The notes: generated from the letters alone by a model not told the origin. DNA of 64,000 nt from Verrucomicrobiota bacterium (GCA_016713365.1 JADJPG010000005.1:124001-188000), one strand, 5' to 3'; counted from the first letter of the stretch, positions 16,446-25,851 are shown. Numbers and translations: made by a program.

Positions 16446-17570
16446 TCATCGGGTCCGCGTCATGCGCGCGAGTGTGTAGGTCGTACCGATGCCGACCGAC
16501 GCCACCATCGTCGCCAGCACCAGGCTGCCGACGAACCAATGCCAGAGGTAATCCAGCACCACCGCCTTCGTCATTTCCTTCGCAGTGAAATCGACCAGCT
16601 TCCCCGTGAACATCCAATGCCCCAGCGCCAGCGCCGCGTAGAGGATGAACGGAAGCACGGGCGGAATCGAAATGTTGCTGGCGAGCACAGCGATAGCTTT
16701 GTTCAAGCGAAGCCAGTGCGCAGCGACGGCGGTCGCCAGCGTCTGAAATCCCCACAGTGGCGCGATGCCGAGGAACAGTCCCAGCCCCACCGCGAGTGAC
16801 ATCCGCCACGGTTCATGGGCATTTTCGCCAAAGAACTCCGCGAGCGCGCGACGGAAGGATGTCTTCTCGCCGCGAGACCATGCGGCTCGCAAAACGCGCG
16901 GAACCGTCCAAGATTGCGCGACGAGCCCGATGTTCATGAGCGTGATGTGCGCAAGGTCCCGCACCGGCCGGAAGTGCGACTGACGAATCTGATCCGGTGC
17001 GTAAGTGCATTTCACCGACACCGGGACCAGCGGCGTGCCCATCCACGACGCGCGCACCATGAACTCGAGTTCGAACGCGTAACGGCCCGAGCGCGCCTTG
17101 AGCTGCTGCGTTAGCGCGAGTGGGTAACAGCGGAATCCGCATTGGGTGTCGCCGAGCCGCACGCCTGTCTCCGTCCAGAACCAAAACGTCGATACCGCAT
17201 TCGATCGACGGCGATGCGTTGGGCAACCGGCGGCAATGAAATCCCGGACGCCGACGAGCATCGCCTCCGGGTTGGCCCGCGCGGCATCGAGAAATTTCGG
17301 CAAATCTTCCGGGAAATGCTGGCCATCCGCATCCATCGTGATGGCGTGCGTGTAACCAAGCTCGGACGCGAGCTGGAAGCCGGCCCGCAACGCCGCGCCC
17401 TTGCCGCTGTTGCGTTCGAGGCGATGCACCGAGCAGCCGGGCAGCGCCGGCAGCGGGACAGTCGAGCCGTCATCGACGACAATCACCGGACAATGCGCCA
17501 GCGCACCGCGCACCACCGCTTCGACGGTCGCGACGTGATTGTAGCACGGAATGATGACGCAGAGTTTCAC
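16446..17570 (-). CDS. GT2 glycosyltransferase fused to DUF2062 membrane domain
   Basis: A 374-aa protein. Residues 1 to about 215 are a family 2 glycosyltransferase: KLCVIIPCYNHVATVE, CPVIVVDDGSTVPLP and HAITMDADGQHFPED (DXD-like metal and nucleotide-sugar site). Residues about 240-374 form DUF2062, with LGIAPLWGFQTLATAVAA and a final helix near GSLVLATMVASVGIG. It probably transfers a sugar to a lipid-linked acceptor at the inner membrane, perhaps glycosylating the polyene or its lipid anchor. It starts with GTG overlapping the stop of the upstream PaaK-like ligase (GTGA), so the two are translationally coupled. Confidence 0.87.
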   Translation of the reverse strand: MKLCVIIPCYNHVATVEAVVRGALAHCPVIVVDDGSTVPLPALPGCSVHRLERNSGKGAALRAGFQLASELGYTHAITMDADGQHFPEDLPKFLDAARANPEAMLVGVRDFIAAGCPTHRRRSNAVSTFWFWTETGVRLGDTQCGFRCYPLALTQQLKARSGRYAFELEFMVRASWMGTPLVPVSVKCTYAPDQIRQSHFRPVRDLAHITLMNIGLVAQSWTVPRVLRAAWSRGEKTSFRRALAEFFGENAHEPWRMSLAVGLGLFLGIAPLWGFQTLATAVAAHWLRLNKAIAVLASNISIPPVLPFILYAALALGHWMFTGKLVDFTAKEMTKAVVLDYLWHWFVGSLVLATMVASVGIGTTYTLARMTRTR

Positions 17571-18785
17571 CGGAGATCGACGAAGGTACGGCGCTTGCGC
17601 GCGTTGGGCGGAAGCTGGAGCGATTCGATCTCCTCGCGCGACGCACGACGAATCCGGGGCGTGATCTTGGTGCGAGCTTGCAGCAACTCGCGCAAGCCAG
17701 CCTCGGAAGCGCTGCCGTGGACGAGCACTTCGATTTCGTCGGACAGCTCGTTGCCCGCCGTAGCGACGATTACGAAGGTCTCAACGCCATCCGCCTCGTC
17801 GAGCACCGCCTGAAGCGCGGACGGGAAGAGCGAGACGCCTTTGAACTTCAACCGTTGATTCTTGCGCCCGACGATCGGGCCGATTCGCGGTGTGACGCGA
17901 CCGCAGACACACGGTTCGCGAAAAAGCGCAGCGCAGTCACCCGTGCGATAACGAATGACCGGCATAGCTTCAACGCCGAACGTGGTCGCGACGACCTCAC
18001 CCACTTCTCCATTCGGCAGAGCGCGGCCGTCGTCGTCGAGCACTTCGACGAAGAGTTGTTGGTCGTGGAGATGTCCGCCGCGGCCGGCCTCACATTCGCA
18101 GAGTGAGTTCGCAAGCTCCGTGACGCCGTAGGTTGAGAATAGCTTCGCGCCCGACGCCGCTTCGAGCGCACGACCCGCGGCATTCAGCGCGAACGATCGG
18201 TCGCGAATCGGCTCTCCGATGCAAACGAGTTTCTTGACCGAAGCTTGGCACAGGTCGATTCCACTCTCCTGCGCCTTGGCAGCGATGAGCCGCAGGAACG
18301 ACGGCACGGCGACGATGGCCGTCGGCTGCAGGCGTTGCATTACTTCAAGCACATACGCCGGAGATGACGGACCAACACGCGCCACGGCGCAGCCGAGTTC
18401 GCGCAGGCCAAGCCAGTAAGCCGCGCCGGCGATGAAGCAACGATCCATCGCGGTGGCGACGAGCACTGTGTCGCTTGCTGTCAGGCCGGCGCAGTCGAAG
18501 GAAAGTTTCTCGTTCGCGCCAAGACGTCGAAGGTCGGCATCCGTGAGCATCCAGAGCAACGGCTGGCCGGTGGTTCCGCTGGTGGTGACGATTTCAACGA
18601 TGCGTTCGCGCGGCACGCAGAGGAAATCAAGATTGCGCTCGGACACGACGCGCTTGTCCACCGTGGGCACCGACTCAAGGTGCGGAACTTCCGTCACGCC
18701 GCGGAACAGCTCGCGATAAATACGGCGAGTGGTCCGCCGCGTAGCGGAACGTCTCGGCCCAGAGTTGTTCGACGGAACGAATCAT
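17567..18785 (-). CDS. PaaK/CoF-synthetase-like adenylate-forming ligase (frameshifted near 5' end)
   Basis: Restored length is about 405 aa. The N-terminus MIRSVEQLWAETFRYAADHS lies in one frame. The remainder (YRELFRGVTEVPHLE onward) lies in another, because of one extra base in the AAA run at 18718-18720; removing it gives HSPYYRELF, a natural sequence for the family. The ATP-binding loop is EIVTTSGTTGQPLLW. LFSTYGVTELANSLC and GGHLHDQQLFVEVLDD match the PaaK type, and PRIGPIVGRKNQRLKFKGVS leads to the C-terminal lid. Such enzymes activate aryl or acyl acids as adenylates and load CoA or a carrier. The start overlaps the FAD-oxidoreductase stop (ATGA), supporting start 18785. The substrate is unknown; an aromatic acid fits the locus. 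Confidence 0.82.
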
Positions 18786-19876
18786 TGCTGCTGCTGTTGC
18801 GCGGAGGTTACGAAAGCGACGGCGAGATTGCCAGCGGCGGCACCGGTCGCGAGGCAGCATCCCATAACGCGTGCGCTGGCGATGGCATCGACGTCAGCGC
18901 TGATCGTTTTGCCGGCCATGAAGAGATTCGGAATCGACGCGGCACGAAGGCAGCGGGCGGGAATCTCGTAGTGTTCACCGGCTGGCAGGTAGCGGACGCG
19001 AGAAACTCCGGCGGCGTTCCATTGTTCGATCGGCCACGCTCCGCGCGCGACGGCATCGGGAAACTTGCGCGCACTCAGGACGTCGTCGCCCGTGAGCACG
19101 TATTGACCAACGATCATTCGCCCGGCGCGTCGGCGGAGACGAAACTCGGTGCAGGAGGTCCGGCAGTGCTCGAAGCCGGCGACATTCTTGCGGAGGAACT
19201 CGATGACCTGCGGCGCGTGTTCGGGCGAGCCAGTCAGCTTCACGGTCACGCTGTGCAGCTCTGGATGCGGCTGAAAGCTCACCGGCGGCAAACCGGCGCG
19301 CGCGAGCGGAAGCAGCACTTGCGTGGCGGCGACGACGGAGTCGAGTTCGCGAGCGATGTCGTGCAGGGGAAAGACGACGGCAGGGGCCTGAGTGGAATCG
19401 TCGGTCGCAAGGCATTCGGCGCCGACTGTGCGAGCGACTTCGGCAGTGCCAGAGCAATCGATCACGGCGCCCACGGCGATACCATTCAATCCGGTGATTC
19501 GCCCTCCGACGAGCGCGACGTCGCGAACGGGCGTGTTCCAGCGCACCACCAGATTGGGCAGAGAATTCAGGAGCTGAGTTGCGACGTCGCGAAAGCGTTC
19601 CGGGCGATAACGCAAAACCCAGAGCTTGCCTGTCCGCACGGGTCTGCCTTCACCAACAGCGTCAGCGAACTCGCGCGCAAAGCCGTCGTTCAGCATGTTG
19701 CCTGCGTCGTCGTACAAGCCGCAGAGCGTGGTGAGCCCGCTGAAGCCGCCCGTGCCGCCGGCGGATTCGCGCTGATCGATGAGGAGCGTCCGACAACCGC
19801 CACGAGCGGCGGTAACGGCGGCGGCGATTCCAGCCGCGCCCGCACCGACGACTGCAATGTCGGATGCTTTGCTCAC
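18782..19876 (-). CDS. FAD-dependent oxidoreductase
   Basis: A 364-aa flavoprotein with an N-terminal dinucleotide-binding motif (AVVGAGAAGIAAAVTAARGG), an acidic ribose-binding end of strand two (LLIDQRESAGGTGGFSGLTT) and a C-terminal FAD-closing segment (IPNLFMAGKTISADVDAIAS). These match the FAD_oxidored type of oxidoreductase. An internal GAVIDCSGTAEVARTVGAEC is also typical. It sits between the condensation-type enzyme and the PaaK-like ligase with ATGA overlaps on both sides, so it belongs to the pathway. It may desaturate or oxidise an intermediate; the substrate cannot be read from sequence. It ends with a poly-Gln run (QQQQQ). Confidence 0.82.
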   Translation of the reverse strand: MSKASDIAVVGAGAAGIAAAVTAARGGCRTLLIDQRESAGGTGGFSGLTTLCGLYDDAGNMLNDGFAREFADAVGEGRPVRTGKLWVLRYRPERFRDVATQLLNSLPNLVVRWNTPVRDVALVGGRITGLNGIAVGAVIDCSGTAEVARTVGAECLATDDSTQAPAVVFPLHDIARELDSVVAATQVLLPLARAGLPPVSFQPHPELHSVTVKLTGSPEHAPQVIEFLRKNVAGFEHCRTSCTEFRLRRRAGRMIVGQYVLTGDDVLSARKFPDAVARGAWPIEQWNAAGVSRVRYLPAGEHYEIPARCLRAASIPNLFMAGKTISADVDAIASARVMGCCLATGAAAGNLAVAFVTSAQQQQQ

Positions 19877-21135
19877 GGTTGGAGTAGGCGTTGACGAAGA
19901 CTGGCGGCGAACTCTGTGGTTTCGGCGTCCGTGAAGACGCGTGTCGAGTGAACGACGGTCATCTTCAGCAGGCCACGAAAGTAGTAGAAGATGACGCCGA
20001 GCCCGGGCGACGGCGTGACGGCGGCGATGTGTGTGAAGTCCTCGACCGGAGCGCCAAGGAAGTTGCTCAGGCGCGGATTGACGGACGCGGTGTCGCCGAA
20101 GAACAGCGAACAGATCTCACCGCGCAGACCCTGCTTGGCCATCGCCATGTAGAGGGGAATCGGCAGAAAGCGGAACAGCAAGCCGAGTTGGCGTCCGCTC
20201 TCGATCAGTCCGCCGCGGAGTGCGTCTTCGAGCTGCTGCTTGAGCGCGGCGATGGCGACGGCGGTGGAGTCGAGCTGCGGAGGCAGGAGCTGCATCATCA
20301 GCATCGTGAGCTCGTTGCTGAAGACAGGATTGATGCTGCCTTTGGCCCGCAGGCCGACGGCAAGCGGCAGGACGTAACTGGGGCTGGCGCAGCCGAGCCG
20401 GTCGCGCAGTCGATGCAGCTCGCACAGCGCGGTGGCGGCGTGGAACTGCGCGTCGCCGAGAAGTCCGGCGAGCTGGCTGGCGTTGGCACGAATGCGGGCG
20501 GTGTCAGCAGCATCGAAGGTTTCGACGCGATGGCGAAGCTCGGCTGGCGCGGAGGGATGACGCACGCCGATGGATTTGGGCGCGGCTTTGCAAAGCTCGT
20601 CGAGGTGGTGAATGTATTTCCACGCGAGCTTCGCGCGTTCACGCAGCGGTGGCTGAGGTCGCGGAGCGGCAGCCGGCGGCGAAGGTAGAACCATGTCTTC
20701 GTTGCCGACGCAGGCGAGGAAATGTTCGGCGCCGGGAGCGTCCATCAATGCATGCAGCCAAGTGAAGGTGAGCGTCTGGCGGCCTTCGGAATCGTCCGAC
20801 AAATCGAAGCGCATGAGCTGACCGCGGCGCGAATCGAGTGGTTCGTTGAGCAGTTCGCGGCTGGGGCTGTTGCCACGATGGACACGCACCTGCGGAGCTT
20901 GCGGCACGGAAGGCAACTTCCATTTCGGCCAGATGCAGCCGGCGGGACGGGCATTGAGGATTGGATGCGAAACGGTGAGTTGCGCGAGGCGGTGCATCAG
21001 CGCATCAGGCGAAACGGCGACGCCGAGCTTAAGGACGATCTGGCAGGTGTTGCCGGCGAAGCCGTGGCGACGCAGCTCACGGTCAAAGCCGAGCATGAGG
21101 TAATCCGGGCCATTGAGCTGAAGATCACCGTACAT
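19873..21135 (-). CDS. Condensation-domain-like (CAT/WS-DGAT fold) acyltransferase
   Basis: A 420-aa protein starting MYGDLQLNGPDYLMLGFDRE. The segment TFTWLHALMDAPGAEHFLAC (about residue 130) resembles the HHxxxD(G) active-site motif of condensation domains and related CoA-dependent acyltransferases; here it reads H-A-L-M-D-A, with one His. The N-terminal DALMHRLAQLTVSHPILNAR is also typical of the fold. Such enzymes join an acyl thioester to an alcohol or amine. Located beside an ACP and two ligases, it could take an ACP-bound acyl group and form an ester or amide. No close named family was recognised. Confidence 0.68.
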   Translation of the reverse strand: MYGDLQLNGPDYLMLGFDRELRRHGFAGNTCQIVLKLGVAVSPDALMHRLAQLTVSHPILNARPAGCIWPKWKLPSVPQAPQVRVHRGNSPSRELLNEPLDSRRGQLMRFDLSDDSEGRQTLTFTWLHALMDAPGAEHFLACVGNEDMVLPSPPAAAPRPQPPLRERAKLAWKYIHHLDELCKAAPKSIGVRHPSAPAELRHRVETFDAADTARIRANASQLAGLLGDAQFHAATALCELHRLRDRLGCASPSYVLPLAVGLRAKGSINPVFSNELTMLMMQLLPPQLDSTAVAIAALKQQLEDALRGGLIESGRQLGLLFRFLPIPLYMAMAKQGLRGEICSLFFGDTASVNPRLSNFLGAPVEDFTHIAAVTPSPGLGVIFYYFRGLLKMTVVHSTRVFTDAETTEFAASLRQRLLQP

Positions 21136-21143
21136 GATTTCAG

Positions 21144-21392
21144 TCAGGCTCTCAGGCGCACCACGGTGGCGGCGAGGCTACGAATGTTCTTCAGAGTCTC
21201 GGCGTTGATCTCGCCCTGGGGAATCCAGAAGCCATGGCTGGTTTCGATGAAGAGCAGCACGCGCACGAGCGACATGGAGTCGAAGCCGGAGGCGATGAGG
21301 TCGGTCTCGGCAGTAAGCTCGAGGTCGGGGGCGAAAACTTCACGGCGCATGAAGTCGAGGAGGCTGGATTCTATCTCGCGAACGTCAGTCAT
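21144..21392 (-). CDS. Acyl carrier protein (second)
   Basis: An 82-aa carrier starting MTDVREIESSLLDFMRREVF. The phosphopantetheine site is IASGFDSMSLVRVLLFIETS, with Ser in FDSMS near residue 38. The start is ATG 21392; a longer upstream frame is not supported because it runs into the ligase gene. It lies 11 bases after the adenylate-forming ligase stop and 8 bases before the condensation-type enzyme. This suggests that the ligase charges it and the acyltransferase unloads it, analogous to ApeH/ApeE-type starter loading in aryl-polyene synthesis. Its sequence differs clearly from the ACP at 4077-4340. Confidence 0.88.
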   Translation of the reverse strand: MTDVREIESSLLDFMRREVFAPDLELTAETDLIASGFDSMSLVRVLLFIETSHGFWIPQGEINAETLKNIRSLAATVVRLRA

Positions 21393-21403
21393 GGCGTTGG
21401 GTT

Positions 21404-22807
21404 TCAAACGGCCGCGACGGGTTCGCGTCGAATCTTGCCGGTGACCGAAGTGCGCGGAAGTTCGGTAACGATGTGGAGGCGGGAGGGAATTTTGTAGGAA
21501 GCCAGATGCGCACGGCAATGAGCCCGAATGCTGTCGAGCGCGGAGGCTTCGCCATCGAGCACGAGCTCGGCTTCGATGACTTCGCCCAGATGCGGATGCG
21601 GCCGGCCATACACCCGCGATTCGCGCACGGCGGGATGACGGTTCAACACGGCTTCAATCTCCTCGGGGAAGACCTTGCGGCCGGCGAGATTGATGACGGC
21701 GGTCTTGCGCGAAAGAAGGTAGAGATAACCGTCGCCGTCGAAGCGCGCGATGTCGCCGGTGAGGAACCAGCCGTCGGGCGCGACGAGTTCACGCGGCATC
21801 CACGGCGCGGCATAGGCGTCGAACATACCCGGCCCGCGGATGGCGAGTTCGCCAGCGCCGGTTTCGTCGGGGGAAAGAAGCTGAACTTCGAAATCCGGCA
21901 GGGGCCGTCCAACGGAGTTCCAGCGTCCGCTCGCGTCGGTGGAGTTCAGGCTGACCATGCCGAGTTCGATAATTCCGAGCGCCTGAGAGAGCGGGAGGTG
22001 AAATCGTTTCTCGAACTCGCGGGCGACTTCTTCGGAGATGGCGCATGTCGTGGATACAGCGAGGCGCACGGTGGAAATGGCGGTCGACGACTTGTCCTGA
22101 GCAAGCATCGCGTAATGGAACGGCGAGGCGTAAAGCACGGTGCCGCGCCAGCGTTGCACGGCGTCAAGGAAAGGCGTCGCCAGGACGTGGCGGGCGAGAA
22201 CCACCGTCGCGCCTTGGGAGAGGTAGAGAACGATCGTCACTAGGAAATGGTGCGACATCGGCAGCGTCCAGATGACCGTGTCGTTCGACGTGATCTCCAG
22301 CGCCTTGTTGGCGGTGACGACTCGATCCCGGATCGTTTCGTGAGTCAGCGCGACACCTTTGCGCGCACTGGTGGTGCCGGAAGTGAAGCGAATGAAGGCG
22401 AGGTTGAGATCGTGATGACTGGCGCGAGGATTCCTGGCGTAGCGAGTGAGATGGCAGTCTGGCTGCACTTGAATGCTGTTGCTTCGAGGGGTCGGGCTGA
22501 CGATGGCATCCAACTGCAACGATTCAACGATCTCGGCCATTTCCCCATCAGTGCCCTCGACCGGCACGGGAACAACAACGACGTTCAACTTCCACAGCGC
22601 AAAGGTAAGCTCGACGTAAGCAATGCTGTTCGGAAAATGAAGACCGATTCGGGAGTAAGGTTGCAGGGAGAGCTCCGAGAACACGGCGGCGATTGAATGA
22701 ACCTGAGTGGCCAGGGCAGAGTAAGTGACACGGTTTTCTCCTTCGATGAACGCTGGCTTGTCCGGCCACGTTGCGGCCGATTTATCCAACAATTCGATCA
22801 AATTCAT
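21404..22807 (-). CDS. Acyl/aryl-adenylate-forming ligase (ApeH-like AMP-binding enzyme)
   Basis: A 467-aa member of the ANL superfamily. Core motifs are FIRFTSGTTSARKGVALTH (phosphate loop), SQALGIIELGMVSLN (A5-like), FLTGDIARFDGDGYLYLLSR (A7/A8) and KIPSRLHIVTELPRTSVTGK, with the C-terminal catalytic Lys in TGKIRR. It activates an acyl or aryl acid with ATP and transfers it to a thiol. With an ACP gene immediately downstream, ACP loading of an aromatic starter is the most likely job. It is the first gene of the minus-strand arm; the 270-base gap to the divergent HEAT-repeat gene presumably holds the promoters, though no convincing -35/-10 pair was picked out. Confidence 0.87.
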   Translation of the reverse strand: MNLIELLDKSAATWPDKPAFIEGENRVTYSALATQVHSIAAVFSELSLQPYSRIGLHFPNSIAYVELTFALWKLNVVVVPVPVEGTDGEMAEIVESLQLDAIVSPTPRSNSIQVQPDCHLTRYARNPRASHHDLNLAFIRFTSGTTSARKGVALTHETIRDRVVTANKALEITSNDTVIWTLPMSHHFLVTIVLYLSQGATVVLARHVLATPFLDAVQRWRGTVLYASPFHYAMLAQDKSSTAISTVRLAVSTTCAISEEVAREFEKRFHLPLSQALGIIELGMVSLNSTDASGRWNSVGRPLPDFEVQLLSPDETGAGELAIRGPGMFDAYAAPWMPRELVAPDGWFLTGDIARFDGDGYLYLLSRKTAVINLAGRKVFPEEIEAVLNRHPAVRESRVYGRPHPHLGEVIEAELVLDGEASALDSIRAHCRAHLASYKIPSRLHIVTELPRTSVTGKIRREPVAAV

Positions 22808-23078
22808 ATCGCCGATGAGCGTGTGAGGAACGATATGGCCTAGAAGTTTGGAGGGTCAACAAGATGTTCTACGGGGGGAACTGAGCAAGCGACGTGGGAG
22901 TGAACGGCTGTCTCGTTCCAGCGACGGCATTGCCCATGAAGTAGACACTTCGCGTGCGGGGATCGAACGTTCCACGGCGACATTGGAGAAAGGCGGAAGT
23001 CGGCGACGTCCGGCACAGCTCTGGCTACCTGAAGGCGAACGCAACGACTGAACAACGCAGAATAGCCAATTAACGACG

Positions 23079-24530
23079 ATGCATTGGTGGACCCTACAGC
23101 AACTGAAGTTCAAGAACCCGCAGACGCGGCGGCAAGCCATTGAGAAGCTTGCTTCAGAAGGAACGGATGAATCCGTCGAGCATCTCATTTCAGCCCTGCA
23201 AGATGACGACAACGCCGTGCGCCTGGCGGTCGTTCAAGCCCTCGGGCGTTTGAAGGAAACCCGCGCGATCCCCGCTCTCGTTCAAGGCATGCGCGATCCT
23301 GACCCGGAAGTGCGCGAGGCCGTCGTGGGAGCATTGATGCAGATGGGGGATGCCACTTGCACGGAAGTGCTGGTGGGCGCGCTTAAGGATCTCAATCTGA
23401 GCGTTCGCCGGCGGGCGGCGAAGGCACTCGATTTCTTCGGCTGGAAACCTTCGAATGATATCCAGCGAGTCCTCCGGTTTATCGCACTGGGCGAATACGC
23501 AAAGGCGGCAAACATCGGCACGCTGGCGTTGGAACCATTGCTCACGGCGCTGCGCGACAAGCAATGTCCAAATCGGCGCAATGTGGTGGAGGCCTTGAGC
23601 CAAATCGGTGATGAACGGGTGCTCAAGCCGCTGATGTCCGCGTTGCGAGATTCCGACGGTCACGTGCGGGTGGCCGCCGTGGAAGCTCTCGGATCACTGC
23701 GCGATCCTCGCAGCGCGGATTCACTGACGCTCTCGTTGAAGGATCAGGATCCGCTGGTCCGCGCCGCGGCTGCCAACGCTCTGGGGGCAATGAACGACAA
23801 CGGTGGCTTTGATCGGCTGGTGGCATCACTCAAGGATCTGGACTGGAGCGTGCGCAAGGCTTCTGTAGAATCGCTGGGCAAATTGAAGGACGTTCGCGGA
23901 GTCGAGGCTTTGACAATCTTGTTGAAGGATCCGGATCACGATGTCCGGGAAGCCGTGGTGGCATCACTGGGGCAGATTCGCCACCGGAGCGCCATTGAGC
24001 ATCTCGTGGTGACGCTCGCTGATCCGCAATCCTCCGTTCGTCACGCCGCTGCGGGCGTTCTCAAACAACTCGATCCTGAGTGGGAACGTTCCGAAGAGGC
24101 GCGATTGGCAGTTCCGGCGCTCAAGTCCGCGATGACGAGCAAGGAATATTGGGTGCGCCAGGCGGCCTCCGACACACTGAGCAAGCTGAGCAACACACCG
24201 AAACCCGAGCCGACGCTGAATTCATTTTCGGATCCCATTTATTACAAGCGGGCCGCTGCGTTCCAGGCGTTGGTGCAGGCGCTGGCAGACTGGGATCGGG
24301 ATCTTCGCCTGGCTGCCGCGGAGGCGCTGGGCCGAATCGCCGATCAACGGGCCTTGGAACCGTTGACCGAAGCGTTGCACGACGTGGATCAATGGGTGCG
24401 GGAAAGCGCGGAGAAAGCGTTGTGGCGGCTGGGCTGGGAACCGGCGGCGGATGGCCGTGGACTGGCCCCGGTGGACGGCGAAACCGCATTCATTCGCCGC
24501 GAAACACTGGGGATGGCGAAGAGCTATTGA
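23079..24530 (+). CDS. HEAT-repeat (PBS-lyase-type) protein
   Basis: A 483-aa protein built almost entirely of HEAT repeats of about 31 residues, each with an 'A-v-x-A-L-x-x-x-x-D' pattern, for example DNAVRLAVVQALGRLKETRA, DPEVREAVVGALMQMGD and DPLVRAAAANALGAMND. There is no signal peptide or catalytic motif, so it is probably a cytoplasmic scaffold or binding protein. It starts at ATG 23079 (MHWWTLQQLKFKNPQTRRQA). It opens a run of five co-directional genes that includes two response regulators, so it may serve as a partner in that signalling system. The exact ligand is unknown. Confidence 0.85.
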   Translation: MHWWTLQQLKFKNPQTRRQAIEKLASEGTDESVEHLISALQDDDNAVRLAVVQALGRLKETRAIPALVQGMRDPDPEVREAVVGALMQMGDATCTEVLVGALKDLNLSVRRRAAKALDFFGWKPSNDIQRVLRFIALGEYAKAANIGTLALEPLLTALRDKQCPNRRNVVEALSQIGDERVLKPLMSALRDSDGHVRVAAVEALGSLRDPRSADSLTLSLKDQDPLVRAAAANALGAMNDNGGFDRLVASLKDLDWSVRKASVESLGKLKDVRGVEALTILLKDPDHDVREAVVASLGQIRHRSAIEHLVVTLADPQSSVRHAAAGVLKQLDPEWERSEEARLAVPALKSAMTSKEYWVRQAASDTLSKLSNTPKPEPTLNSFSDPIYYKRAAAFQALVQALADWDRDLRLAAAEALGRIADQRALEPLTEALHDVDQWVRESAEKALWRLGWEPAADGRGLAPVDGETAFIRRETLGMAKSY

Positions 24531-24584
24531 TGTCGGGCAAAGAAGGGACTTACGGAGAATGGATTTCTGCCGAAAGGAGTAGGT

Positions 24585-25787
24585 ATGTCACGGAAGCGCG
24601 TGTTGTTTGTCGGTGAGGATCTCGCCCTCTGGGAACAATTGCAGAATCAATCGGGCGGGTTCTCAGAGAATTGGGACGTCGCATTTGCCAAGTCCGGCCT
24701 ACAGGCTCTGGCGTCGATGACGCAATCCCCCTGCGACGCCATCGTCGCCGACATGCAACTGCCAGGCATGACGGGAGCGCAACTGCTCGACGAGGTGATT
24801 CAGCGCAGCCCGAAAACGCTGAGATTCATCCGCGCAAGCATGGCGGACCAGCAGGCGGCGATGAAATGCGTCGGCACCGCGCACCAGTATCTCGTCAAAC
24901 CGAGCGATGCACAGACAATCGGCTTTGCCCTGGATCGCGCGTTTTCGCTGGAGTCATGGCTCCCAAATGACACGGTCCAAAAGCTGATCGCGCAGATGAA
25001 GAAGCTGCCGAGCCCGCCGAACCTCTATTTCAAGATCGTCGCCGAACTGCAGTCGCCCGACGCCTCCATCGAGAACATCGGATCCATGATCGCGCAGGAT
25101 CCGGTGCTGAGCGCCAAGCTGCTCCAGGTGGTGAATTCGGCCGTTTTCGGGTTGCAGCTACAGGTCGTCAGCGCTTCCGAGGCCGTGATGTATCTGGGCA
25201 TGGAAACCACCAAGGCGCTCGTACTCCTGGCGCACACGTTCTCCTACTTTGACAAAGTTCGTACGGCGGAATTTTCAGTCGAGAAGCTGTGGAAACACTC
25301 TGTCACGACCGGCAAGTTCGCGGAACAAATCGCGCGGGCGGAAGGGGTGGCACCGGAAGTCGTCGGACAGGCTTTCACCGGCGGAATGCTGCACGACCTG
25401 GGCAAACTACTCCTTGCCGCGAATGTTCCCGAGGGATTCAAGGAAGCCTTGACGAAAGCAAAGGAACAAAAGATTCACCTTTGGGACGCGGAGACCGGTG
25501 TATTCGGCGCCACGCACGGCGAGTTGGGGGCTTGTCTTCTCGGAATCTGGGGCCTCCCGATGCCGATCGTTGAAGCCGTCGCGTTGCATCACTTCCCGAT
25601 TCGTTTTCTCAGCAAACAATTCTGTCCGCTCACCGCCGTCCACGCCGCCAACGTCATCGAGCATGAGATTCAGGCGGAGTCCAAAGACTCACTCATTGCC
25701 GCCGCAGACTCGAACTATCTGACCGAACTGGGGCTGGCTGAACGCATGGATACCTGGCGGGATCTCTGCAAGGAAAAGCTGTTGTAG
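24585..25787 (+). CDS. Response regulator with HDOD output domain
   Basis: A 400-aa protein. Residues 1-125 form a receiver domain (RKRVLFVGEDLALWE; phospho-acceptor Asp in DAIVADMQLPGMTG; conserved Lys in YLVKPSDAQ). Residues about 135-330 form an HDOD domain: MKKLPSPPNLYFKIVAEL, MIAQDPVLSAKLLQVVNSAV, and GGMLHDLGKLLLAANVPEGF, which keeps an HD pair. The sequence ahead of the ATG (AAAGGAG, 7 bases before it) is a strong ribosome-binding site. HDOD response regulators are common in signalling and adhesion or cell-cycle control, but their output is mostly undefined. It lies between a HEAT-repeat gene and a second response regulator. Confidence 0.9.
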   Translation: MSRKRVLFVGEDLALWEQLQNQSGGFSENWDVAFAKSGLQALASMTQSPCDAIVADMQLPGMTGAQLLDEVIQRSPKTLRFIRASMADQQAAMKCVGTAHQYLVKPSDAQTIGFALDRAFSLESWLPNDTVQKLIAQMKKLPSPPNLYFKIVAELQSPDASIENIGSMIAQDPVLSAKLLQVVNSAVFGLQLQVVSASEAVMYLGMETTKALVLLAHTFSYFDKVRTAEFSVEKLWKHSVTTGKFAEQIARAEGVAPEVVGQAFTGGMLHDLGKLLLAANVPEGFKEALTKAKEQKIHLWDAETGVFGATHGELGACLLGIWGLPMPIVEAVALHHFPIRFLSKQFCPLTAVHAANVIEHEIQAESKDSLIAAADSNYLTELGLAERMDTWRDLCKEKLL

Positions 25788-25851
25788 CCGGGCGTCACGC
25801 GCTGGCCCGGGAGCCGCGCGGAACTCGTCGTATTGAGAACTGCTGTCGTAA

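Noticed and set aside
18680..19894. A 404-codon plus-strand open frame.
   Set aside because: It overlaps the FAD oxidoreductase on the other strand, which has complete motifs and is coupled to its neighbours by ATGA overlaps.
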